Below, in pieces: positions 1 through 11,697 of a stretch of DNA of 64,000 bases. The first letter of the stretch is position 1. Every line of letters starts with the position of its first letter. The DNA is taken from NCBI GenBank assembly GCA_018105865.1, contig CM030856.1, positions 8,092,653-8,156,652 on the forward strand, in the 5' to 3' direction. The notes under the pieces were generated by a model. It was not told where the DNA came from and did not search any database. It worked only from the letters and a program-made list of their open reading frames with translations. Origin of the DNA: Metaphire vulgaris (lineage: Eukaryota > Annelida > Clitellata > Crassiclitellata > Megascolecidae). Both the position numbers and the translations under genes were made by a program.

Positions 1-176
1 AAGGATCCTCGTCCCCGGTCGACGAGCTGTTCGAGGAGTGGCAGCCCAGCCCGTCGGACGTCACCTTCACCTCCGGTCGTGGACGGTCAAGTCCCGGACC
101 ACAGTCGGACTTCTCGGCGGTGGCGGCGCCGACGACGTACGTACACCGGATCGGTACGACATCATCCACCACCTGA
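1..176 (+). CDS. 3' end of an unidentified gene (last coding exon, partial)
   Basis: An open frame enters from the left edge (first full codon at position 3) and ends at TGA 174-176, giving 58 visible codons. The stretch is far more GC-rich than the following DNA, as the exons of other genes here are. The visible C-terminus starts GSSSPVDELFEEWQPSPSD and is otherwise rich in Ser, Pro, Thr and Gly, so it looks like a disordered tail. The other two + frames are also open over this short stretch, so the frame choice rests on codon appearance and on the stop being followed by AT-rich DNA and a poly(A) signal at 248. I do not recognise the family. The upstream splice site lies outside the window. 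Confidence 0.5.
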   Translation, partial: GSSSPVDELFEEWQPSPSDVTFTSGRGRSSPGPQSDFSAVAAPTTYVHRIGTTSSTT

Positions 177-247
177 GGTGGAAAACACTCGTCAGACCCT
201 CATTTAAGGAGGCCCCCAAACAGTTAGCGTATCGCAGATACGTGTGT

Positions 248-253
248 AATAAA
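248..253 (+). terminator. AATAAA poly(A) signal of the gene ending at 176
   Basis: AATAAA lies 72 bases after the stop codon of the partial gene, which would give a short 3' UTR. Another candidate (AATAAA near 1668) lies much further downstream. Confidence 0.45.
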
Positions 254-1726
254 GATAGTGAACTAGCGGTACGGGTAAACTGGAATCGATGACACCTACC
301 CGATCCGTAGAAACCGCGTCCGCTTCTTTTACGTACTGGATAACATCATCGAATGACCTTTCCACCATCTTCGGATCCATCGATCGTCAGGACTGAGGAC
401 TCGGAAGGCACGCCGGCGAGACGCCTTTTATAGACCTCGGCTGCCGACAAACGAACAACTGCACCCGGTAGAGGTCGAAGTGCTTCAAAGCACGGACATT
501 CATCTACTATTCTACTCGGACTTCTTTTTTCCAGTTACTACCGTATAGCTAGTTCCACGATGGAAAAGGATTTGATCCATTCATTCTCTCCAGGCTATTT
601 CAGTGTATGACAGAATTAGGCCCTGCACTGGCGTAAATTTAGATCAAAAAGTGGGAGCCAACCTCTATGCCTTCTGACTTCCTTATGGTAGCCTCTCAGA
701 AAGCGGTGAGACTTGAGCCTAGGAGTCTTCCATGATAAACTAAATAGGCCTATAAGCGTTTCTATCTCTTCTCTCACTTACAATCAATCAATCAATCAAT
801 CAACTTCTATAGCGCCACTATCATAATGCCCAGGGTATCAGTCGATGGATCACCAAATCCAAATTGAATTAGAGTCAGGTCAAGCCGGAAAAGATCAGCC
901 AGAAATGTCGGGAGATATCGTCGCCTCTCGCGACGCGGGTACTTCGTCCATCGCTTCCTTTCAACACTATAGGCCGACATTTTAACTCTCCGTAGGCTAC
1001 TCAAGTGTGTGTGCGACGCGGCGATGTCCCAGCCCAGGAGACACCTTAAAGAATGCGCTTCGGCGATGTCAATAAACACTCTATCCAGTGTCGTTTTCAC
1101 CGTCATTCCTAGAAATTGACTCACCTCTAGTATTATACAACACGTGATGATGCTCTTTCCATAATGAGATGTAATACGCAATACGTTACATCGTATACAT
1201 TTTGGCGTCTGATTTGTAACGTTGTCCGCAAAATGTAGAATTACAGAATGTTGTTCTAACGTTTTAGAGAGAAGAGAAAATTATGTTCGACAGGTGAAAT
1301 GGAGGACTATTTGCGAGGCGTATTAATACAAAACAAGTTCGTTGTTTTGACTGACAACGCCACGTGACTAGAATTCGATGAATCCTGGAAGGCAGTGGAA
1401 GCGCACTTGCCGACAAAATGCAATCGCGATTAGTCACAATCACCAGGCATCAGCCTTCGTTACAGGACTCGCCCGGCCAGTGTTGTGATGTTATCGGTTG
1501 GATTTATTGTTTAGGCACTATGCCCATCATGGATGTGCCCCATCACGCTGCTATATGAAATTAACGATTGATTGAGATTTATTAAGCGCTGTAATAAAGA
1601 TTGACTTGATATGCCTAATGTCTTGAAAAAGAACAGAATAACATTCATTCTCGACTTTCACTGTAAATAAAATCTCGTAAATGTATATAGCGCTTTAGTT
1701 AATGCAGAAGTAGCTGCTTATTCTTA
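254..1726. other. Intergenic stretch 3' of the partial gene
   Basis: I see no gene here. It is mixed non-coding sequence. The only clear repeat is a LINE-type 3' tail at 782-905 that ends in (AATC)n. The 124-codon open frame on the - strand at 807-1181 runs out of that repeat and is not taken as a gene. Confidence 0.5.
782..905 (-). mobile_element. LINE 3' tail with (TTGA)n terminus
   Basis: Read on the - strand, this matches the tails at 3370-3642 and 28181-28300. Shared words are GCCCTAGG/GGGCAT, CATTATGATAGTGGCGC and TATAGAAGTTGATTGA, and the tail ends in a TTGA tetramer repeat. The same tail is joined to reverse-transcriptase sequence at 28688-29700, so it is the 3' end of that LINE family. 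Confidence 0.7.
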
Positions 1727-1933
1727 CAGTGGCGGCTCCAGTATTTGGGCAAGTTGTTACCCCAACGGGGCCCCGCTTGCCAAATCCTAGTGGTGGGGCC
1801 CGTGGCAACTTCTAATCATGGGGGCCAACCATTTGTTGTTTAATGTATGTCGCATTAAGTATAGGTTCCAACAGGGGGTCCACTGGGGCCAGGCACTTAA
1901 TAGGGGCACGGCCCCCCCGTGGAGCCGCCACTG
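1727..1933. mobile_element. hAT-type MITE, family A (CAGTGGCGGCTCC ends)
   Basis: The 207-bp element starts CAGTGGCGGCTCC and ends GGAGCCGCCACTG. It is flanked by exact 8-bp repeats TATTCTTA at 1719-1726 and 1934-1941. An 8-bp target duplication with CAGTG ends is the signature of hAT elements. No coding capacity. Confidence 0.93.
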
Positions 1934-1976
1934 TATTCTTATCAGCTTCATCTTTCTTGAAATAGCTATAGGCAAG

Positions 1977-2108
1977 GTGGTGGTACTTGTCGGTTAATTC
2001 ACCGCCAACATTGGGTAAATGTAAGGGCTTTTCGGTAAAATCACAGCCAACTTAACACTAACCCTATTGAATAAACCATATTGGCGGTGAATTAACGGAC
2101 AAGAACCA
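1977..2108. mobile_element. Palindromic MITE-like element
   Basis: The two arms carry GTTAATTCACCGCCAA and its reverse complement, with matching outer parts CTTGTC and GACAAG. The arms are about 30 bp and the spacer about 70 bp. The superfamily is not clear. Confidence 0.6.
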
Positions 2109-2250
2109 GGTGGTTTGTTAAACTAAGACTTACAACTCATTTTTACCGTAGCATTCCTCTAACTTAATATTTACATTTTAATATTTATGTTTTAGGATTG
2201 TGACCATTGTCCTTTAATTCATATTCCAATTCTTTCTTGATTACAGTGCA

Positions 2251-2738
2251 CAGTGGCGTAGCCAGGATTCCAAAACAACATTTTCAGGCCAAAAGTCTTG
2301 AGCAAGTAGGTCGTCATCTCAAGCCAGGGATATTTTTACACCCCCTACCCCCTTCCCCCAATTTGAGGTCGACACCCCCAAAATTTGGCAATGTGACAAT
2401 GGTATGCATACAAAATGCATACTAATTAGCCCTGAACACCCCGAAATGGAGAAGTACACACCCAACTTTTATTCTCGGATGACCCTTTTTGCCTGTCAAC
2501 CTTTTTTGAGACTTGATAACATATTTTTGCTCACCCTCCCCCCAATTCACAATCCTACAATCCTAGAAATAAGCACACACCCCAAATCTGCAATCCTAGA
2601 AATAACCCTGTCTCAAGCGCTTTGAGGTTTCGCGATGTCATACTACCCAATATCTCACAACTACTCACCGCTTTTGCACAAATCTAACGGCCAGTCCCGG
2701 TCCGAATAGGGGGGGGGCTCCCCGTGGCTACGCCAATG
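2251..2738. mobile_element. hAT-type MITE, family B (CAGTGGCGTAGCC ends), with a nested MITE
   Basis: It begins CAGTGGCGTAGCCAGG and ends GTGGCTACGCCAATG. The flanks ACAGTGCA (2243-2250) and ACAGTACA (2739-2746) match at 7 of 8 positions. A second MITE with its own target duplication occupies 2325-2610. Confidence 0.85.
2325..2610. mobile_element. hAT-type MITE, family C (CAGGGATATTT ends), nested
   Basis: It begins CAGGGATATTTTTACACCCC and ends AATAACCCTG. The flanks are exact 8-bp repeats TCTCAAGC at 2317-2324 and 2611-2618, both inside the family B element. Relatives lie at 11197-11380 and 50312-50482. Confidence 0.9.
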
Positions 2739-3369
2739 ACAGTACAGTAGTTAAAGCAAAGAAAAAGGCTTTCTATAGCGATCATTTGGTTATAAAGGTG
2801 ACATTTCAGACATAAACAAGTTGAGCCTACACCTTTATTAGGTTTGTTTACTTCCAATTGTTTAAATAAAATGACGTAGGCTATTAATCTTTCATACTGT
2901 AGGCCTACATTGCTTCCAGCTGTGGAACCTGACATTTTTAGCTTAGAACATGGAAGGAATTTACGTTGAAGCCAGATGTGCCAATTAGGTTACTGCCTGC
3001 ACCCCGCTGCGCCCCTGCAATACGACTACCACACGCAGTGCTTAAACAGGAATGTCGAGATCCTCAATAAATTGATCAGGCATTCCAAATAGAAAAACGC
3101 CTAACACACCACATGTAACACAAAGGCTTTCAATATACACAAAACACTCAAAATTAATGCATTACCTCACACTAGTAAAAAATTTCAAATAGAAACTAGC
3201 TTGTCTATATATGTGTAAAGGCATTTCTCTTTGACATAATATCATATGATGAAATACAGTTACTGAGAAATGCATATAAATTTCTTATAAATTTCAACAC
3301 CTTATTATAGCCAAACAAATGACCTAACAGCAAAATTATTTCACCTAATCAGCACACATTTGACTTAGC
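2739..3369. other. Intergenic, no gene seen
   Basis: AT-rich non-coding DNA between a MITE and a LINE tail. On the - strand an AATAAA at about 2834-2839 could serve the CDK5RAP3 transcript, but it lies 1.3 kb past the stop codon. Confidence 0.4.
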
Positions 3370-3642
3370 TTTTCCGGCTTGACCTGGCTTTAATTCAATT
3401 TGGATTTGGTGCACCATCGGCTGATGCCCTAGGCAGTGTTGGAGTTGCCAGGGAGGGTTTGGGGGGGCTTGAACCTCCCAGCTACTTTGCAACCCTCACA
3501 AAAATCGCATATTGGGTACATGCAGTCTCTGTCATTCATTGAATTTCAATCCTCAACCTCCCCAGTCTCAAATTTCACAACTCCAACACTGGCCCTAGGC
3601 ATTATGATAGTGGTGCTATAGAAGTTGATTGATTGATTTAAA
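3370..3642 (+). mobile_element. LINE 3' tail, interrupted by a MITE at 3434-3591
   Basis: The sequence runs from GACCTGGCTTTAATTC through CATCGGCTGATGCCCTAGG, then resumes after the MITE with CATTATGATAGTGGTGC and ends in TTGATTGATTGA. Removing the MITE and one target duplication restores the tail seen at 782 and 28200. Confidence 0.8.
3434..3591. mobile_element. hAT-type MITE (CAGTGTTGGAGTT ends) inside a LINE tail
   Basis: It starts CAGTGTTGGAGTTGCC and ends ACAACTCCAACACTG. The flanks are exact 8-bp repeats GCCCTAGG at 3426-3433 and 3592-3599. Confidence 0.92.
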
Positions 3643-4140
3643 CAGGCCTCGTGATTTCTAGACTCTTAAGACACACAGGAGGATATGCTTGGTGCCTTGA
3701 TTGTGCAGAGGACTATGTTCATATCTCATGTCAGTCATGGGATGAACTCTTATCTTGAACATTCATGTTTACTGGCCTAGACTAGAATTGAAAACTATCG
3801 CATAATAATTTTCAGTTATCACAATTCCAGTCGCACAATTATTTCAATGAGGTACTTCTTTCTCAAGTCCACCCAGTTGTAATGCCAAATTTTTTTTATA
3901 AGACTTAACTGAAAATTTCAACTTTGATAAATCAGTCGAACTGCAAAAGATAAGATACGTCACTTTACTGAAGTAACAGTTACTGGACCATAGTATTTAA
4001 AAATGTAACCAAACCAAGTGTCATTTGGGTCAAAATGAATTAAGCTGACCGACAGATGCTTTTCTCTTATCGAGGTTTAACACTGAACATTTTAAAATAA
4101 CAGCTCAAGTTGACATAGATATCTCAGTAACTCAATCATC
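3643..4140. other. Region just 3' of CDK5RAP3 (3' UTR on the - strand)
   Basis: AT-rich sequence with no open frame of note. It must hold at least the start of the CDK5RAP3 3' UTR. No canonical AATAAA on the - strand is obvious in the first 500 bases after the stop. Confidence 0.4.
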
Positions 4141-4425
4141 TCATACGGTATTGATGTCACCCATGATGTTCACCCGTCGGTTCTTATATCGGACTGAAAT
4201 CTCGGCTTCAAGCTGAAAATGACCATAGAACATTGACTCGTGTATAACATCATTAGCATAAGACCAGATTAATACAAAGTTACCTAGCCATTCAGGGCTG
4301 CTTGTTTTAGAAGACAGTGCATCATGGGATGTGGGTTCCTATGTTACAACACAAAACAATTTGTTTTTAACATTGCCAGCAACGTAATAACACATTGCAC
4401 TTTTGTTATTCTGAGCGGACAGTGA

Positions 4426-4461
<36 letters not shown>

Positions 4462-4485
4462 GTAACATTATATAATATTATATAT

Positions 4486-4579
<94 letters not shown>

Positions 4580-7500
4580 GATCTAAAGAGGAGAAAGCTG
4601 TTGCTGTTGCTGGCTCCAAGCCAAAAACTGTGATGGCAGTCAGTGAGCTAAAGAAGTATTGAAAGACAAAATATAATGATATTGAGAACTGTATTTCTCT
4701 GAAAAGGTCAAATTAATACAGATCATATACGAGAGACCCGCAGGAGCCCTAAGGTCAACTCAGCCTTCTTTCACCAGACGGCGATGGGAACTGAGTAGCA
4801 GATTAATCCGCAGAGTAAACAGGCACGTTGCATGAGAACACTGGCCCTGTATCATGTAACTTGCACCAGTCATCTGGCTAAGGACCTTGGAAATGGAGAT
4901 CAGCACCACCCTATGAGCCTTGAGGCTCATCCATATAGTATGTATGCAAAAAGCATATTTTCAACCCTCCCCTGTTACACACCGAACATACGAAAAATCT
5001 AAAAAATCCAACACCCCTCCTGCTCAGTGCGTATGCCGTACGTACTATATGGATGAAACCCTGAGAGATCGGGAAGGACTTTACTACTACAGTGGATCCC
5101 ACTTAATCGCATACCGCTTAATTGCATAACCCTCATTATCGCATAACAACATAAAAACCCGAACCAGTGTTTTTGCATACAATTAATAATTATCAGACGT
5201 CCCAGCTATTCGCATAGCCCAGTTAATCGCATAAGCAAGGCTTGCACGGCACCTATGCAATTAAGCGGGTTTCACTGTATATATAAGTTATAGCAGCAAA
5301 ATAACAGGCAAGCAGATGCTTTTGCAGCAATTCATTCGAGGCTCTTGTGGTGAAAACAAATGTTACTAACTTGTTTCTGAAGCTCTTTCATCTTCTCTCG
5401 CATCAGTTTGAGCATCGGTTCCTGCCTGCGCTGTTCACCGAGGACTTCCTCCTGCTTCAGCACCATCAGTCGAGACAAAGACGTCATCTTCTCAGACTCC
5501 GAGGTTAGCTTCACAAGATTTTCTACCAGTCGGTCAACGTACCTAAAGAGCGGGAAAGACCACAACACCGAAGGCTTTACTGGTTTCCAATTCAATAAAT
5601 ATCAAAATTAATCATATTGCAGACAAACATAAGTTATGATGAACACATAAAGGTTCTTTAGGAATTTGTCATCATCATCACCAACATCATCATCATCTTA
5701 TTGCTTCTTCACACACTCTGAATAATTTCAATGCAAAAGATTATCAGATTTAGATCACAACTATTATTTATTAATATCATGACAAGTGTGGCCGGACAAA
5801 ATGTCACAGATAAATGTCACAAAATGCCATGGAGACAAAATGTCACAGACAAAATGTCATGGGTTAGGGTTACATTTTGTCTACCGACATTTTGTCCCCG
5901 TGACATTTTGTCTTAGCACCATGACAAGTTATTTAGAGACTGCCAACTGTAAACAAACTTTGCAGAATGAAAAACAGCAGCAGACCTGGGAAAGCTCCTG
6001 ATAAGCAAAAGATCCACCATCTTCGATGCTGTAAGCTTTCCCAATAAAGCGGAGACCCCATTTAACAACACGGTCACGTTTTCACGATCCAGCTGAATGG
6101 CCTGAGGCGCGGACTGGAAAACCGCGTTCGAAATAACTGCATTTCCAGTTCCACTCAGTTCCAACAGCCTCTGGCGCAAAAACGTTTCCAGCTGAGGAAC
6201 AGAACAGGATCACAGGAACAAAATAAGATAAAATCTGATCAACGATGGCACATGATATGTTCATGCTGACTATTAACAGCTCACAATAATTAAAAATATA
6301 AAATAAATTCAAAATCATCAATAAAAGCCTAATATGTATCACAAACATATTATTGGCAAACACAAATGCACGAGCGCACGTGCACGCACACACACACAGC
6401 AGCCTATAGCCAGTTGGAACAGATAACAGTATTGCATACTTTAATCCAGATCAGAAGACTTGCCAGATTTAATGCCATCCCAGTACTGTGAACAAAACAC
6501 ACATGCCTATTCTATCTATTCTTTTGAGGATCATCACATCGCCATGCATGTAAATTACCATTGTTATCTTAACTAACAATTCTACTTCTGTTTTCAAAAG
6601 GCCAATATTAAAACGCCTCTCTCAATCAAATGACTTCTCCAAATCCGGAAATGCATAGTAGGCTTGACTACACAAAATGCCAAATTTTTTTCCTTCTTCA
6701 ATTTCAATATCAAAACAATCTAAAACTTAGCAAACTCACTACTTTTATTCTATTCTGCTTGGCAGGACTTGTTCTGTTCTGCTATTGCCAGGAACACATA
6801 AGGAATTCTCTCTAACTTCACTGTGTGTCTTTCAGACTTCTGTGAGTTGAAAGACCGCTTTTCATTTTCTTCACAATCTTTCTTCTTTCTACTTTTTCTG
6901 GGTTCTCAGGCTTAACGAATCCACCATCGCGTTTCTTTAAGCCAGCACAGTCAGAGGTTCTAGCAACACAGACTTGTTTTGCAGCAATTTTACTCTCATG
7001 AAAATGCTGCTTATTTTCACCCCCAATCTCCTGGCATCTGTTGAATCAATCAGTTGAACATGGCTCGATCTTAGTTGCACAATTTTACCTCCATCCACAA
7101 TTGAATGGATGGGTGGAATAAGGAGGTAACCGTATCCAACCCCCCAATGGTTTGAAGTATCAATAACAATAAGAGGGTAACTGCATTTACTTCCATATTT
7201 GAAATCACTGGACCCTTCAACTGATATTTTCACCACTAAAGGGGTAACTGGATTTACTTCTTTATTCCTCTGGGCCCTTCAATTGACAATCTCACCATTA
7301 AGGAGTTAACTCCTTATTCCACCCAACCATTCAATTGATATTTCCAACACACGTGTCCAAGTGAGCCCAGCTTTCAGTAGTTAGAGATGCCCAACAAACT
7401 GCTAACTAGCTATAGTCGATATATTAAGTATAATTTAAAAGATATTTAGGTAGGTTGTTAATAATATAAAGTGAAATAATATAATATTATTACCTCATAC

Positions 7501-10500
7501 AATTCATCAACAAAAGCATTTCTCGTTTCGATGTAATCAAGAACAGTCAGGGCCTCTGTTCCGGCTGCATCTGCAAAAATACAAACATTATGGTCAGACC
7601 TCCTAATCTAACCTAATCATCAATTTAACTTCTATATCACCACTTCATAGTGCACAGAAGTGTCAGCATATGGCGCACTAAATCACAATTGCACAAGATT
7701 CAAGTCAAATCCAGGAAATCAGGTCAGACCTCATGCATGAATCCTTGATATCAGTATAACAAACACACAAGCATAGATGTCCAAATCAGGTCAGGTCAGG
7801 TCAGGTCTTTGTCATCCAGAACTGTCCAGCTATTGACTTCTCCCTATGACATCTCTCCTAAGTCCTGTGTCCCATGCTATTTCTTCCAAGGTCATTCGGT
7901 GTCTACCGTCAGCTTTTCCCATTGAGGCTCAGTCCTACATGTTCAGATCCTCTTCCAAATAGCAGCCTAAAGCTCTTTCCGCAGTTCTCGCGCCATAAAT
8001 ACTTCATGTGAAGCAAACATTTCATACAATACAAAATTGCAAATTCCTCAAAATTCTTACCATTTATGACATATATCTAAATTTGATAAAACCAAAGCAA
8101 AATTTTATCAAATCTCAAAAACATGGCTTGGACTTTAGAAGACTATGAATAGCATTAAAACAGAATAGCATAGAGTTTCATTGAAACAGAGCATTGTAGG
8201 CTGTCTTCAAATGTAACACCAGCTGAAATTTCATTTATAAACAATAAAGCCCAACATAATTTCTCAATAATTCAAACAAAAATTCTGTAGTTAATACATG
8301 AACCTGTCAGCTTTATCCTGATTTTTATCTTTAGAAAAATCCTACTCACTCTGTGGACCATCGGGTTCGGGCGAACTGTCATCCTTCACTACCTCAATAT
8401 CGATACCACTGGCAAGAGGGTCAACAACTTCCCAGTCAATTTCATTCTCAATGGATTCCTATAAACACATTTGGCAAACCATCAGTTTTATTCATCATTC
8501 AAACCATCAGTTTCATTCATCATTAATCATTCAAACCATCAGTTTCATTCATCATTCATCATTCAAACCATCAGTTTCATTCATCATTCATCATTCAAAC
8601 CATCAGTTCCATTCATCATTCAAACCATCGGTTTCATTCATCATTCAAACCATCAGTTTCATTCACCATTCAACTAATCTACAAATAATACAATTAGCAA
8701 ACCATCAGTTCATTCAATCTAGTTTTTTATATTTATGTAGCGCCAATTTTTTAATATTTATGAACAATAATAACACCAATCTTAAAAGCGATGTGAACTT
8801 TTATTTAGATGTCAGATGTTTTGAAAATAATTACGTTATTTCAGTTATAGGAATTCACTAGCATGTATTATTATAAATGAACATTAATTCCTTATTCACT
8901 GTTTCCTGAATCAATCTAAATTGAAGTTTTACTCTTAACTTCTATCGATGTTAACTGTATCACAATTTGTGTTTAATTACTACACCTATAATAATAGTTA
9001 TATAATTAATAGTTAATTAAATGCCTCTACTTAAATAGTTTCGTGATTTGTAATTTTGAGTTGCAAATAAACTTCTTCTTCTTAAAAAAAAGGTAAAATA
9101 AGAACAAGAATTATGTCAATGGAGCATATCCATGTATACATCAAATTCAAACTAAAAAAAGAAAAGCACCTTTAATAATCCATTATAAACATCTGGTTGT
9201 GATAGCATATAACATCTGCTTACCATTATTTGAATTCTTACATATCAATTTAGGTGCCAAAAAAACTGAAAAATTTCAAGTTGGTCATAAACACATAGCA
9301 AAGTGAAGGAATAATAGCCACATAAAGAACAACAAGTACTTATAAACAATTATTGTGTCAAAAAGTGAATAAGAGCAACATTTAAATACAATGTAATGAA
9401 CACAAAAGCTATCAATTAAATGTTATAAACATAAAACAGCCAGACACTCATTCTACTTTAAAATGGAATTTCAGCCATCATTTGCTACCACAAAAAGTCT
9501 TAAGTCAAGTAGATAGTTGCTTACCTCTTCAAGAACAATACCAGCTGAAACATTGCCCTCCACTAAGTCTGTGTCTACATCAATATTACCCCAATCAATC
9601 TAGAAATATAAATCAGAAACCAGGTCAAATATAAAACGTTGAAAGATGCATTCATAATAAATTAATCAGTTATGATTAGAATGCATATGATATAAGAAGT
9701 TCAACAGACAAAAGAGACTCCATAATTACAAATCCATTTACATATGAAGGATCCTGGTCGTTGATTGATTAAATCAATCAATCAACCAATCACTCACTCA
9801 ATCACTTAATCAATCAATCACTAAATCAATCAATTGACTTCTATGGTCATACATTTACATATGCAGGATCCTGGATTCAATCATTCAATCAATCAACTTC
9901 TAAGTCAAAAAGTCAAAATGCCTAGGGCATCAGCCAATGGTGCACCAAATCTACTCTAAATTAGCATACTTGGTTGCAACTAAGCAACTCCATTTATACA
10001 TACAAATGGTTAGCAATCTGAACTGCAAGTCACAACGTTCCGGGTTCGAGGCTCAGCCATAGTAGAAACCTTTTGGCTGTTTCTATCCCAGGCACTCACC
10101 AAGTTGACTCACTGTGAATGCTCAGTTGTTCACCCTGTGGAAGGTAAGGGAAAGACTGGTGCAACTACCGTCATTTATCCAATACCCTCCCTGCCAAATT
10201 AATGGTGCTAGACCTTCAGTTTTTCTATGGGCTTTGAGGCTGTGGACTGACCTTCCTACTCTAAGTTTGCCTTCGTCACTAAAACATTTCCTGTAGCTTC
10301 ATTTATGGCATAATGCAATCAAAACATGCAAGGCACAACTGATGGAAAAAGAAAAACAGGCCAACCCAGAACCAGATGGACTGATAACGTCATGCAATGG
10401 ACTGGAAATACAATGGAAATGGCGATCCGAATGACAGACAACAGAAAGCACTGGAGAAATCTCATTCATGACGCGGTCTACCCTCGTACCAAGGATGGCT

Positions 10501-11647
10501 GAAGACAAGACAAGAAAAATCAAAACATCATAGCATTTACTGTTCTCCTGTCAGATGCCAGACATAAATAAGATGTAGGTTTTAAAATAAACAGAGATTT
10601 TCTAGGACAAATAATCAAACCTCATCTTCTTTTTCTTTCTCCTCATTTTCATCAAGGCCTTCAAGATCAAGAGGTGTTTCAAGAATCTTCAATGGAGGAC
10701 GTCCATTGTGCAACTCATAGACCGTTGTATTGCCCTTCTCCATAATATACCTTACCATTCTAAGGCAATTAGGGTCATCATCAGTTCTGAATAGAAAAAT
10801 ATCATTATTGCTCAAATAAATGCCTGAACATTCAATGAAAATTAACATAGTGCAACATAAAAAATACTACCAGATTATAAACAAATATTACATTAGGCTT
10901 ATTGCAAATTACAGATTACAAAAGTCTCCACTGTTTCTTGTAAAATTAACTCACATTTGTTATAAAGTATAAAAATATGTGTAATTAAGTGGTAACTATA
11001 ACCTTACTTATTGAGGATGAATGCCACAAATCCTGTATAGAAGTCAACGGCTGGAATCAGGTTGCGAGATTCTCGTGCAATCTCTTCAAACGTCTGAGGC
11101 AAACATTTTGCCAAACTAAACAATTCTCTTTTGATGTTCTTTCCCTAAATTAATAACGACTATGACAGTTAGTATCTGCATGATTTTGAATCCAACCATG
11201 GATATATCTAGGATTGTGAATTTGGGGGTGTTGACCTCAAATTGGGGGGTGTCCAGAGCTAATTAGTATGCATTTTGTATGCATCCATTGTCACATTACC
11301 AAATTTTGGAGGGTTTCGACCTCAAATTGGGGGAGGGGTGTTGGGAGGGTGTTGGGAGGAGGGGTGTAAAAATATCCCTGAATCCAACAAAGAAAATGAA
11401 AAAGAGAAAGACCAAAGAATATGTGGAAACGAACAATAGGCAATGAGCTAAAGACTAACGAACTCAACTTGGATGATATAGTCCTAGTGGCTGAAGATTG
11501 AACTGCATGGAAGAATCTTGTTAGTGGACTATCACAACACAAGGAGTAACAAAGGCTGAAGAAGAAAAGAAGAAGAAGAAGAAGAAGAAGAAGAAGAAGA
11601 AGAAGAAGAAGAAGAAGAAGAAGAAGAAAAGATGATGATGATGATGG

Positions 11648-11697
<50 letters not shown>

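Noticed and set aside
8451..8861. 136- and 68-codon frames over the minisatellite
   Set aside because: They are repeat translations (Phe-Ile-His-His runs). The true coding strand here is the - strand exon 8350-8458.
782..9900. TTGA/ATCA tetramer repeats as a CRISPR-like or satellite array
   Set aside because: They are short simple tails attached to LINE 3' ends, with no spacers.
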